A stretch of DNA of 64,000 nucleotides from Myxococcales bacterium (GTDB lineage Bacteria > Myxococcota_A > Polyangia > Polyangiales > Houyiibacteriaceae): positions 62,001 through 126,000 of the forward strand of contig JAOTYL010000001.1 of the NCBI GenBank assembly GCA_029861865.1. Reading direction: 5' to 3'. Position numbers and translations under genes: made by a program. Positions 45,849-54,314 of the stretch are shown piece by piece; the first letter of the stretch is position 1; every line of letters starts with the position of its first letter. The notes under the pieces were generated by a model. It was not told the origin of the DNA. It was given only the letters and a program-made list of their open reading frames with translations, and did no database searches.

Positions 45849-46427
45849 ATGGATTGTCCCCAATGTGGAGCCGAAGTTCCATCCGACAACGCGTTCTGCG
45901 GGAAGTGTGGCTACGCGATGCGCGATCAAGGTCCGCAACGCACTGACCAGTCACGCATTCGTGTTCACGAAGAGCGGACGCCGACGAACGAAAGAGATCG
46001 CGATAGTCGTACTTCATCACCGCGAATCCGAAAACACACGGTGCTTGGCATGCCGCCTGCGACTCTACGGCCGAGCGAGCCGCCGGCGTCCGAACCTCCG
46101 CCTCCACCCCCAGCTTCGCTCGCGTCGGCCCGCTCCGCCCGAAGAACGAAACAAAAGACCATGCTGGGCATGCCCCGTCTCGAGTCTCTTGAACCGAGTG
46201 ACAGCGAGCCCGAGCTCGAGCCCATGATGCCAAGCACGGCGGCGCAAGGGCCTCCGCCCGTTCCTGGCGAGGATCGGCCGAGTCATCGCTTCCGGGCGCG
46301 CGTCCGATACGACAGCTCGCTCGAGCCGCCCCCGGTTACCATGCGGAGGCGCCGCGCTTTCGGAGGTGTGGCGGTCCTCGTTGCTTCGGCAGCAGCGTGG
46401 CTTATCTATCGTTTTCTGAATGGCTAG
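45849..46427 (+). CDS. Zinc-ribbon membrane protein with T(V/M)LGMP motifs
   Basis: A 192-residue protein. A C4 zinc ribbon (MDCPQCGAEVPSDNAFCGKCG, C3/C6/C17/C20) is followed by a proline/serine-rich, low-complexity region containing KHTVLGMPP (residues ~60-68) and KQKTMLGMPR (~100-109). A C-terminal membrane helix (FGGVAVLVASAAAWLIYRFL) anchors it. It overlaps the Ser/Thr kinase gene by eight bases (ATGGCTAG), so the two are translationally coupled. Similar TMLGMP repeats are, in my memory, common in myxobacterial proteins near kinases. The threonines could be phosphorylated by the adjacent kinase; this is inference. Confidence 0.75.
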   Translation: MDCPQCGAEVPSDNAFCGKCGYAMRDQGPQRTDQSRIRVHEERTPTNERDRDSRTSSPRIRKHTVLGMPPATLRPSEPPASEPPPPPPASLASARSARRTKQKTMLGMPRLESLEPSDSEPELEPMMPSTAAQGPPPVPGEDRPSHRFRARVRYDSSLEPPPVTMRRRRAFGGVAVLVASAAAWLIYRFLNG

Positions 46428-48321
46428 TATCGCGCCAGACGGTCACGTCGTGTGCAGTGCTTGTGGGGGAAGCAATCCTCTCGAGTCTAAGTACTGCGGC
46501 AAGTGCGGAGACGCACTCGAGCGTGGGCTTCCAAAGCCCGGAGATGTGATCGCGGGCCGCTATAGGGTGGTTGCCCCGATCGGCCGCGGCGCGATGGGCA
46601 TGGTTTATCGCGCGGAGCACGTCCAGATCAGCAAGGTCGTCGCGATCAAGCTCCTCCACCGAGAGCTCCAAGAAAACCCCGAGAACGTCTCTCGCTTTCA
46701 TCTCGAAGCAGAGTCTGCATCGAGGCTCAACCATCCAAACACGGTGCACGTGTTCGACTTTGGGAGAACCGAGTCTGGGGCCCTCTACATCGTGATGGAA
46801 TACGTCGACGGAGCCGACTTGGGCAAGCTCATCGGCAAAGGAGGGCCGATGCCGTTTGGTCGCGTGGCTTACCTTTGTGCGCAAGTCGCGGGCTCGGTTG
46901 CCGATGCACACGAGGCAGGCATCATCCACCGCGACCTCAAGCCCGAAAACATCGTCGTCACCGAAGGACGCGATGGGGAGATGGCCAAGGTTCTTGACTT
47001 CGGGTTAGCCAAGCTGTTCGAAGGGTCCGCCGAGGTGCAGGTGACGAGCAGCGGGACGATCGTGGGTACCCCATACTACATGTCTCCGGAGCAGATTCAA
47101 GGTCAAGAGCTCGATGGGCGAAGCGATGTATACGCGATGGGCGCGATCATGTACGAGTGCGTCGTCGGCAAACCCCCGTTCGAGGCGCCGAACCCCGTCG
47201 GCGTCCTCTCGAAGCACCTCTCTCAGCAGCCACTGCGTCCTTCGTTGCGATCCCCGCTCTCGGTTCCGACAGAAGCCGACGACATCATCATGCGATGTCT
47301 CGAAAAGGATCTCGAACGTCGTTACGAATCTGCCGAGGCCCTCCGCGGCGCCCTGATCGCATACCTTTCGACCGTCGGTCACGAAGATTGGCGGACGAGC
47401 CGCCTCGGGATGCGGTCGATGAGCAGTGGCACGCGCCGTGTGGATTCTCTTTTCAAAGGTAAGCGAAGGGGCTGGTGGCTGTTCGCGTTGGTTTCGATCC
47501 TGCTCTTAGGGATCGGGGGATGGCACTACCTGACGCGGGGCCCGTCCGAGCACGAGCCCAACCACACGGAAGAAAACGCCAGCTGGTTGCCAGAGAAGAC
47601 CAAAATGAAGGCGTATCTCGGACAGCGGCTCGACGAGAAGAGCGGCGATGTCGACCTGTTCGCGATCGAGAACACCGGAGCGGAAGCTCGAGCCGCAATC
47701 GTGGAGGTAAGCGCCATTCCCAACATGGACTTGACGCTGGAAGTTCTGAAGACGCGCGAGCAGGAGCCCGAAGTGTTCACGGATACTGAGGGTCTTGGCG
47801 AAGGGGAACGGCTCCCCAACGTTCCGGTCGAGCCAGGTACATACTTCATCCGGGTGCGGGAGAAGGTCAGCGGTCAAAGCCTCCCTACAGAGAACGTTTC
47901 CGATGAATACTACGTTCGTTGGGAGCTTCGTGACCGAGATCCCGAATTCGAGCGCGAACCCAACGACTCGCTCGAGCTGGCGGAGCCGCTTCCGTTCAGG
48001 GCCGACCGACGCGCATGGATTGGATGGCCCGGCGATGTCGACACGTTCTGCTTGAGCGAGGACGCAGACGCCGTCGTCGCGCAGGTTAGCGCGCTTGCGG
48101 GTGTCGACCTGGTGCTCCGGATCGTCGATCGACGTACGGACCGAAGTGGAAAGCACGACTCCAACAGGATGGGGCGTGGCGAGACGACCAAGACCTGGCG
48201 CAAAGCCAAGGCCGGCATGCTGTGTGTCGAGGTGTCAGCCCATCCGCAAGACGGACGGGGCGCCGCCGCTCAGCCTGATGAGACTTATGGTGTCCGCTTC
48301 ATAAGTGCGCCCGAACGCTAA
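46420..48321 (+). CDS. Membrane Ser/Thr protein kinase with zinc ribbon and extracytoplasmic PPC-like domains
   Basis: A 633-residue protein. An N-terminal C4 zinc ribbon (CSACGG...KYCGKCG, C12/C15/C26/C29) precedes a Hanks-type kinase (~residues 42-310) with GRGAMGMVYRAE, AIKLL, IIHRDLKPENIVV, DFGLAK and GTPYYMSPEQ, so catalysis should be intact. One membrane helix (WWLFALVSILLLGIGGWHYL, ~350-369) separates an outer region with two PPC-like repeats (EPNHTEENASWLPE and EREPNDSLELAEPLPF, each with D-V-D-x-F). It is translationally coupled to the zinc-ribbon gene. The role is probably sensing an envelope signal. Confidence 0.9.
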   Translation: MASIAPDGHVVCSACGGSNPLESKYCGKCGDALERGLPKPGDVIAGRYRVVAPIGRGAMGMVYRAEHVQISKVVAIKLLHRELQENPENVSRFHLEAESASRLNHPNTVHVFDFGRTESGALYIVMEYVDGADLGKLIGKGGPMPFGRVAYLCAQVAGSVADAHEAGIIHRDLKPENIVVTEGRDGEMAKVLDFGLAKLFEGSAEVQVTSSGTIVGTPYYMSPEQIQGQELDGRSDVYAMGAIMYECVVGKPPFEAPNPVGVLSKHLSQQPLRPSLRSPLSVPTEADDIIMRCLEKDLERRYESAEALRGALIAYLSTVGHEDWRTSRLGMRSMSSGTRRVDSLFKGKRRGWWLFALVSILLLGIGGWHYLTRGPSEHEPNHTEENASWLPEKTKMKAYLGQRLDEKSGDVDLFAIENTGAEARAAIVEVSAIPNMDLTLEVLKTREQEPEVFTDTEGLGEGERLPNVPVEPGTYFIRVREKVSGQSLPTENVSDEYYVRWELRDRDPEFEREPNDSLELAEPLPFRADRRAWIGWPGDVDTFCLSEDADAVVAQVSALAGVDLVLRIVDRRTDRSGKHDSNRMGRGETTKTWRKAKAGMLCVEVSAHPQDGRGAAAQPDETYGVRFISAPER

Positions 48322-49365
48322 ATGCGCATCGAGGATCTCGACTACGAGCTGCCCGAGGAGCTCATCGCACAAGAGCCGCTTCCGGAGCGCGATGCTTCGA
48401 AACTGATGGTCCTCGACGTCGGCTCTGACGCTATCGACCATCGCCTGTTTACGGATCTTCCCGCGTTGCTCCCGCCAAGCCTGTTCATTCTCAACGACAC
48501 CCGGGTGTTTCCCGCTCGACTTCACGGCCACAAAAAGACCGGCGGTCGAGTCGAGCTCTTGTTGCTGCGTAAGACCGAGCAACTCGGCGATAGGTGGCTT
48601 GCCATCGGCCGCGCGTCTAAGGCGCTGCGGGCCGACATGGAGCTGGTACTTTGCAAAGGTTCGCTGCGTGCAAGGGTGCTCCAGGTGCTGGGCGATGGGC
48701 AGCTCGAGATCGAGCTCGAAGCGACAGGAGACGTCGACGAGGCCATCGAGAAAGTCGGCGAGGTGCCTCTTCCTCCCTACATTCGAAGACCGGCCGAAGA
48801 GGCCGACAGGGCACGCTATCAGACCGTTTATGCGCGCAGGGTCGGGGCGGTAGCTGCACCAACCGCTGGGCTTCACTTCACGAAGCACTTATTAAGTACG
48901 CTCGAGGAGGCGGGCCACCAAACGGCCTACGTGACACTCCACGTCGGACCGGGCACGTTCCGCCCCGTGCAGGTCGATCGATTGGACGATCATCGCATGC
49001 ATGAAGAGTGCTACGAAGTACCGAAGGACACGGTCGACGCGATCGTGCGGGCGCGTGCAGAGCGTCGCTCCGTGGTCGCGGTTGGGACGACGGTGGTTCG
49101 AACGCTCGAGTCCGCGATCGATGCGGCGGGCACTCCGCGGGCTGGCATCGGTCAGACAGGGCTGTTCATCAAGCCGCCGTATCGTTTCCGAGTCGTCAAT
49201 CACCTCATCACCAATTTCCACCTCCCCCGGTCCACTCTGCTGGCGTTGGTGATGGCATTTGCGGGCGTGGATCTCACGCGGCGTGCCTATCTGGAGGCGA
49301 TCGATCGCAGGTATCGGTTCTATAGCTATGGTGACGCGATGTTGATTCGGGGGACACACGCATGA
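48322..49365 (+). CDS. queA: S-adenosylmethionine:tRNA ribosyltransferase-isomerase
   Basis: A 347-residue enzyme that transfers the ribosyl part of SAM to preQ1 in tRNA to give epoxyqueuosine. Family phrases are YELPEELIAQEPLPERDASKLMV, FILNDTRVFPARL, and TAGLHFT with VTLHVGPGTFRPV. The ATG is directly after the kinase stop (TAA at 48319-48321), and the gene overlaps tgt by four bases (ATGA). Normal length. Confidence 0.96.
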   Translation: MRIEDLDYELPEELIAQEPLPERDASKLMVLDVGSDAIDHRLFTDLPALLPPSLFILNDTRVFPARLHGHKKTGGRVELLLLRKTEQLGDRWLAIGRASKALRADMELVLCKGSLRARVLQVLGDGQLEIELEATGDVDEAIEKVGEVPLPPYIRRPAEEADRARYQTVYARRVGAVAAPTAGLHFTKHLLSTLEEAGHQTAYVTLHVGPGTFRPVQVDRLDDHRMHEECYEVPKDTVDAIVRARAERRSVVAVGTTVVRTLESAIDAAGTPRAGIGQTGLFIKPPYRFRVVNHLITNFHLPRSTLLALVMAFAGVDLTRRAYLEAIDRRYRFYSYGDAMLIRGTHA

Positions 49366-50507
49366 CGCTTCCAACTCCCGGCTTTTCGTTTCGCGTGGGC
49401 GCTCATGATGGATCGGCTCGCTGCGGCGTGTTTGAGACGCCACGTGCCTCGATCGAAACGCCTGCCTTCATGCCGGTCGGAACCCAGGCCACGGTGAAGG
49501 CGCTCACTCCGGAGGAGGTAGCATCCACGGGCGCCCGCATCATCCTAGCCAATACTTACCATCTATGGCTTCGGCCCGGCGCGGAGCTCGTCGCCCAGCA
49601 AGGTGGGGTGGTCGGTTTCATGAAGTGGCCGCATGCGCTGCTCACTGACAGCGGTGGCTATCAGGTCTTCTCGCTGGCGAAGCATCGAACCATCGACGAC
49701 GACGGCATTACGTTTCGATCCCACCTCGATGGAACCGAGCACCGATTGACGCCCGAAGAAGCCATGCGGATTCAAGCCTTGCTCGGTTCCGACGTGGCAA
49801 TGGTGCTCGACGAGTGTCCGCAGGGCGGTGCGCCACGGTCCGTCGTGGAACAAGCGATCGCGCGCACGACCGATTGGACGAAGCGTGGCCTTCGCGTTCC
49901 CGCGGCCGAAGGGCAGGCTCGTTTCGGGATCGTACAAGGAGGGATTGAGCGCGATCTGCGGCTTTCGCATTTGCAGACCATCGCCGCGCTCGAGGTCGAT
50001 GGCGTCGCGCTCGGCGGATTCTCGGTCGGGGAGCCTACGTCGGCGATGTACGACGTGCTTGCAGACATTGGTCCTAAAATGCCTGCGGATCGGCCGCGGT
50101 ACCTGATGGGAGTCGGTACGCCATCCGACCTGCTTCGCGCAATTGCTTGCGGTATCGATTTGTTCGACTGTGTCTTGCCGACTCGGAATGCTCGCAACGG
50201 CCAGGCCCTGACATGGGGTGGCCGCGTTAACCTCCGCCAAGCCCGACACCGCGACGACCAGTCAGCGCTTGACGCTCGATGCGACTGCACGGTTTGCACG
50301 ACCTACTCACGCTCCTATCTTCGCCATCTCTTCAAGGCCGAGGAAATGCTTGGCCCGCGATTGCTTTCCCTGCACAATCTCCACTTCTATGGCGCGCTGA
50401 TGCGCAAGGCGCGTGAGATGATTCGCGACGGGGAGTTGGGTCCATGGACGCGTGCGACTCTTGCCCAGATGAGAGACCTCGACGAGATCGTTGGTTTCCA
50501 GGGCTGA
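49362..50507 (+). CDS. tgt: tRNA-guanine transglycosylase
   Basis: A 381-residue enzyme that exchanges guanine-34 of tRNA for preQ1. The catalytic base Asp is in LLTDSGGYQVFSL and the nucleophile Asp in IDLFDCVLPTRNARNG. The zinc site is DCTVCTTYSRSYLRHLFK with a His in LLSLHNLHFY. It overlaps queA (ATGA, 49362-49365) in the classic queA-tgt arrangement of queuosine synthesis. The length is typical. Confidence 0.97.
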   Translation: MTLPTPGFSFRVGAHDGSARCGVFETPRASIETPAFMPVGTQATVKALTPEEVASTGARIILANTYHLWLRPGAELVAQQGGVVGFMKWPHALLTDSGGYQVFSLAKHRTIDDDGITFRSHLDGTEHRLTPEEAMRIQALLGSDVAMVLDECPQGGAPRSVVEQAIARTTDWTKRGLRVPAAEGQARFGIVQGGIERDLRLSHLQTIAALEVDGVALGGFSVGEPTSAMYDVLADIGPKMPADRPRYLMGVGTPSDLLRAIACGIDLFDCVLPTRNARNGQALTWGGRVNLRQARHRDDQSALDARCDCTVCTTYSRSYLRHLFKAEEMLGPRLLSLHNLHFYGALMRKAREMIRDGELGPWTRATLAQMRDLDEIVGFQG

Positions 50508-50540
50508 TCGCGCTCCGCCGCAAAATCTGTTCGTTCGCGA

Positions 50541-50569
50541 TTGACGGCAATCTGGGTGCGCGGTATGGC
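50541..50569 (+). promoter_or_regulatory. Candidate sigma70 promoter for purH-purD-yrdC
   Basis: TTGACG (50541-50546) and TATGGC (50564-50569) are spaced by 17 bp between tgt and purH; a start near 50576 would leave a short leader with an AAGGTAGGGG ribosome site. Confidence 0.4.
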
Positions 50570-50590
50570 CCCGCCTTCGAAGGTAGGGGC

Positions 50591-52141
50591 ATGACAGAGA
50601 TCAAACGCGCACTGATATCGGTCTCCGACAAGACGGGCGTAGTCGAATTCGCCAAAGGGCTCTCCGATGCGGGGGTCGAGATTCTATCTACGGGCGGGAC
50701 GGCCCGCGCGCTTCGCGAAGGCGGCGTTCCGGTGGTCGACGTCTCCGAGTACACCGAATCCCCAGAGATCATGGACGGACGAGTCAAGACTCTGCATCCC
50801 AGAGTCCATGGTGGCATCTTGATGCGTGACACCGAAGATGACCGCTCTGCCCTTGGCGGGATCGGTGGCAAGCCGATCGATCTGGTGTGCGTCAATCTCT
50901 ACCCGTTCGAGCAAACCGTAGCCCGTGGTGCATCCCACGAAGAGACCATCGAGAACATCGACATAGGGGGGCCCTCCATGGTGCGAAGCGCCGCGAAGAA
51001 TCAAGCGCGCGTCGTCGTCGTCACCGAGCCGAGCGACTATGACGAGGTGCTTCGTACCGTGCGCTCCGGCGATGGGCCGGGCGCTGCCCTTCGCGCACGA
51101 TTGGCCGCCAAAGCCTTTGCACAGACCGCCGCTTATGATGGCGCGATCGCCGCGTACCTGACCTCGCGGGACACCGACTCGAAGTTCCCAGGTTCGCTGA
51201 CTTTGACCTTCACCAAGGCGTACGATGTGCGGTACGGTGAGAACCCGCATCAGCAAGGCGCGTTCTACATCGAGCGAAATGCGCCTTCCGGCAGTCTGGC
51301 TCTCGCCGAATCCCTCGGTGCTGGTGGCAAAGAGCTTTCCTTCAACAATCTCGTCGACGTTGATGCGACCCTGGAGGCAGTGAGAGAATTCGACCAGCCC
51401 GCCGCCGTCGTCGTGAAGCACACCAATCCGTGTGGGGTGGCGCGCGCAACGACCCTCGAACATGCCTACCGCATCGCTCGCGAGGCCGACGCCCAGAGCG
51501 CCTTCGGTGGTATCGTCGCGTTGAACCGAAAGGTCGACAGGGACACCGCCAATGCGATCGCCGAAACCTTCATCGAGTGCGTGATCGCTCCTGGATTTGC
51601 GCCTGATGCCTTGGAGAGGCTTCGAAAGAAGAAGAACCTCCGAATTCTGGCTACCGGCGAATGGCTTTCGGCGGACTACGCGGCGTTGCAGTTCAAGCGT
51701 GTGGGCGGCGGTTTGGTTGTCCAGGATCGGGATGCGAGTGGTCCGAGCGAAGTCCGTGCAGGAAAGGTAGTCACGCAGCGTGCGCCCACCGATGATGAGT
51801 TTCGAGCGCTCGATTTCGCATGGCGCGTGTGCAAGCACGTGAAATCGAATGCGATCGTTTTCGCCAAGCCCGACCGCACGGTTGGCGTCGGGGCAGGGCA
51901 AATGGCGCGCGTGACAGCGGTTGGTATCGCCTCCCAGAAAGCAGGCGAGCTGTCGCGCGGCGCAGTCATGGCCTCGGACGCGTTTTTCCCTTTCCCCGAT
52001 GGTATCGAAGCTGCCGCGGAGGCCGGCATCAAGGCCGTCGTTCAACCTGGCGGATCGAAGGGTGACGACGCGGTGATCGCGGCCGCCAATGCAGCCGGGC
52101 TTGCTATGGTCTTCACGGGCGTTCGTCACTTTCGGCATTAG
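50591..52141 (+). CDS. purH: Bifunctional AICAR formyltransferase/IMP cyclohydrolase
   Basis: A 516-residue enzyme for the last two steps of IMP synthesis. The N-terminal cyclohydrolase domain shows ISVSDKTGVVEFA, ILSTGGTARAL and MDGRVKTLHPRVHGGIL. The formyltransferase domain shows RYGENPHQQGAFY and VVKHTNPCGVARA, which carries the catalytic Lys-His-type residues. The ATG at 50591 has AGGGG upstream and gives the known N-terminus; the frame is open for 49 more codons inside tgt. It lies 2 bp before purD. Confidence 0.97.
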   Translation: MTEIKRALISVSDKTGVVEFAKGLSDAGVEILSTGGTARALREGGVPVVDVSEYTESPEIMDGRVKTLHPRVHGGILMRDTEDDRSALGGIGGKPIDLVCVNLYPFEQTVARGASHEETIENIDIGGPSMVRSAAKNQARVVVVTEPSDYDEVLRTVRSGDGPGAALRARLAAKAFAQTAAYDGAIAAYLTSRDTDSKFPGSLTLTFTKAYDVRYGENPHQQGAFYIERNAPSGSLALAESLGAGGKELSFNNLVDVDATLEAVREFDQPAAVVVKHTNPCGVARATTLEHAYRIAREADAQSAFGGIVALNRKVDRDTANAIAETFIECVIAPGFAPDALERLRKKKNLRILATGEWLSADYAALQFKRVGGGLVVQDRDASGPSEVRAGKVVTQRAPTDDEFRALDFAWRVCKHVKSNAIVFAKPDRTVGVGAGQMARVTAVGIASQKAGELSRGAVMASDAFFPFPDGIEAAAEAGIKAVVQPGGSKGDDAVIAAANAAGLAMVFTGVRHFRH

Positions 52142-52143
52142 CA

Positions 52144-53412
52144 ATGCGGATTCTCATCGTCGGAGGCGGCGCGCGCGAGCATGCATTGGCCTGGCGCCTT
52201 TCGCATGATCCGGGGGTAGAGGTCATTGGTGCGCCTGGAAATGCCGGCACCGCGGCCATCGGCCGAAATGTCGAGCTCGACCCCACCGATGCGAACCGCG
52301 TGGTCGCTTTGGCGAAGCAGGAGTCTGCCGACCTTGCCGTCGTAGGACCGGAAGCCCCACTCGTTGCTGGGGTGGTCGATGCCCTTCGCGCCAACGGGAT
52401 CGACGCGTTTGGACCCGATCGAAATGCCGCGCAGCTCGAGGGCTCCAAGATCTTCTCGAAAGAGTTCATGGCGCGGCACGACATCCCGACTGCCGGCTTT
52501 CGCGTCTTCGATGATCCCGATGCGGCCACTCGGTATATTGAGGAGGCCAGTCGTCCATTAGTCGTGAAGGCTGACGGGCTTGCCGCAGGGAAGGGCGTCA
52601 TCGTCGCGAGCACGGCCGCCGAGGCCGTCGCGGGGGTCGACCGCATCATGCGCGAACGTGCGTTTGGCGATGCTGGCGATCGGGTGCTCATTGAGGAGTG
52701 CCTCGTTGGACAGGAGGTCAGCTACCACGTCGTAGCGGATGGCAAGCGGTTCATTCCACTGGCGCCGGCGCAGGATCACAAGCGGGCCTATGACGGAGAC
52801 GAGGGCCCGAATACGGGTGGAATGGGTGCGTACTCGCCACCGCCCGTCGTGACCCCGGAAGTCGAGCAGAAGATCCTCGATCGCGTGATCGACCCAACCC
52901 TGCAGGGCATGGCGGTGGAGGGCAGGCCGTTCCGCGGGGCTCTCTTCGTGGGTCTGATGATCGTCGAAGGCGAGCCTTGGGTGCTTGAATACAACGTTCG
53001 ATTCGGTGATCCGGAGTGTCAGACGCTGGTCACCCGCTGGGCAGGGTCGATCCTTCCCATCGTCGTCGGCTCTGCACGAGGGGACTTGGGCGATCTGCGC
53101 CCGCGGTGGGAAGCGCCGGCCTCGCTGTGTGTGGTGTTGGCATCGGGCGGCTACCCCGGGAGCTACGAAAAGGGAAAGCCGATCACAGGCCTCGAGGAGG
53201 CTGACGCGCTTTCGAACGTGACCGTTTTTCACGCCGGCACTCGCCTCGAGCGTGACACGGTGGTCACTTCGGGAGGTCGCGTGTTGTCGGTCACCGCCAT
53301 CGGGGCTGACATCGATCAGGCCGCCGCTCGCGCCTACGAAGCCGCTGACATGATCGACTTTGAAGGAAAGCACCTCCGCCGGGATATCGGCTGGCGGGCG
53401 CGCACGCGCTGA
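52144..53412 (+). CDS. purD: Phosphoribosylamine-glycine ligase
   Basis: A 422-residue ATP-grasp enzyme, second step of purine synthesis. It begins RILIVGGGAREHALAWRLS, has VVKADGLAAGKGVIVAS (ATP loop) and LEYNVRFGDPECQ (metal ligands). It overlaps the next gene by one base (TGATG). The length is typical. Confidence 0.97.
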   Translation: MRILIVGGGAREHALAWRLSHDPGVEVIGAPGNAGTAAIGRNVELDPTDANRVVALAKQESADLAVVGPEAPLVAGVVDALRANGIDAFGPDRNAAQLEGSKIFSKEFMARHDIPTAGFRVFDDPDAATRYIEEASRPLVVKADGLAAGKGVIVASTAAEAVAGVDRIMRERAFGDAGDRVLIEECLVGQEVSYHVVADGKRFIPLAPAQDHKRAYDGDEGPNTGGMGAYSPPPVVTPEVEQKILDRVIDPTLQGMAVEGRPFRGALFVGLMIVEGEPWVLEYNVRFGDPECQTLVTRWAGSILPIVVGSARGDLGDLRPRWEAPASLCVVLASGGYPGSYEKGKPITGLEEADALSNVTVFHAGTRLERDTVVTSGGRVLSVTAIGADIDQAAARAYEAADMIDFEGKHLRRDIGWRARTR

Positions 53413-53993
53413 TGGACCACCTCGCCGACCTCGTCGAAATCCTACGCCGCGGCGGTGTCGTGGCCTGCCCCACCGAAACCTGGCTCGGCTTGTTGGCCGA
53501 TGCACGAGACGAAGTCGCGATTGAACGCGTGGCGGAGCTCAAACGGCGGCCGGCCGACTTGCCGATCTCCCTGCTGCTGCCGAACGCCGAAGCGATAGCG
53601 GAAGTTAGCGCCGAGCCCCCCTCCGCCGCTTCGCGCTCTCTGATGGACCGGCACTGGCCCGGTCCCCTGACGATCTTGGTGAAGGCGGCGCCGAGCCTCA
53701 GCCCAAGGCTCACCCGAGATGGAAAGGTCGGTGTCCGCGTGCCCGGGCCAAGCCCGGCAGCCGAGTTGGCCCGCGCGTTCGGTCACCCGCTGACGGCGAC
53801 CAGTGCCAATCGGACCGGAGAGCCGCCGATACGGTGTATCGACGAGCTTCCTGACTCGCTTCGAGAGGGTGTCGATGCGGTCGTTCCAGGCATGGCCCCA
53901 GGGGGTCCCCCTTCGACCCTGGTCGACGCTACCCTCAGTCCGATGCAGATCCTTCGTGCGGGGGCCATCAAGATTCCGGCGGCTGGTCTTTGA
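53412..53993 (+). CDS. YrdC/Sua5-type threonylcarbamoyl-AMP synthase
   Basis: A 193-residue single-domain YrdC protein. GGVVACPTETWLGLLADA, the KRRPADLPISLLL substrate/ATP segment, PGPLTILVKA and LTATSANRTGEPP (S-x-N motif) are all present. Members make threonylcarbamoyl-AMP for t6A-modified tRNA. It is near the short end of the family and lacks the C-terminal Sua5 extension. It follows purD with a one-base overlap, so it should be cotranscribed; the purine link is not functional. Confidence 0.92.
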   Translation: MDHLADLVEILRRGGVVACPTETWLGLLADARDEVAIERVAELKRRPADLPISLLLPNAEAIAEVSAEPPSAASRSLMDRHWPGPLTILVKAAPSLSPRLTRDGKVGVRVPGPSPAAELARAFGHPLTATSANRTGEPPIRCIDELPDSLREGVDAVVPGMAPGGPPSTLVDATLSPMQILRAGAIKIPAAGL

Positions 53994-54037
53994 CAGGGGT
54001 GGTCGCGCTGCGTCACTCTTAGGCGCACGGAGGACTG

Positions 54038-54301
54038 ATGGCCCTGATCGAAACCGAAGAAGCTTCACGTCGCTTGGCCAGAGCGATCTCGAGCGACCTT
54101 GCTCTCTACAACGAGGACAAGATCGCGGAGGGCATCAGGAACGACAACCTTTTCGAGGTCATGCAAGAAGAGATTCAGGAAGGCCGCGATCTTTTCGAAA
54201 GCCGCGTCGCGCCTGCCCTGCTCGCGCGCAACCAGTACGACCGTGCAATCGTCGACCTTTTGGTCCGCTCGAAGGCTCACGTCGAATCGCCGATGTGGTA
54301 A
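54038..54301 (+). CDS. Small conserved helical protein, unknown function
   Basis: An 87-residue, wholly alpha-helical protein (TEEASRRLARAISSDLALYNEDKI; LFEVMQEEIQEGRDLFESRVA; YDRAIVDLLVRSKAHV). It has a strong GGAGGA ribosome site seven bases before the ATG. There are no motifs I can name. The heptad-like charge pattern suggests a coiled coil or small partner protein. It is 44 bp after the YrdC gene. Confidence 0.75.
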   Translation: MALIETEEASRRLARAISSDLALYNEDKIAEGIRNDNLFEVMQEEIQEGRDLFESRVAPALLARNQYDRAIVDLLVRSKAHVESPMW

Positions 54302-54314
54302 GCCAACGATCAGC

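Noticed and set aside
50684-52144. 486-codon minus-strand frame opposite purH
   Set aside because: Shadow of purH, which carries all catalytic motifs.
53990-53995. TTGACA as a -35 element for the gene at 54038
   Set aside because: It overlaps the stop codon of the YrdC gene and no acceptable -10 follows at 16-18 bp.
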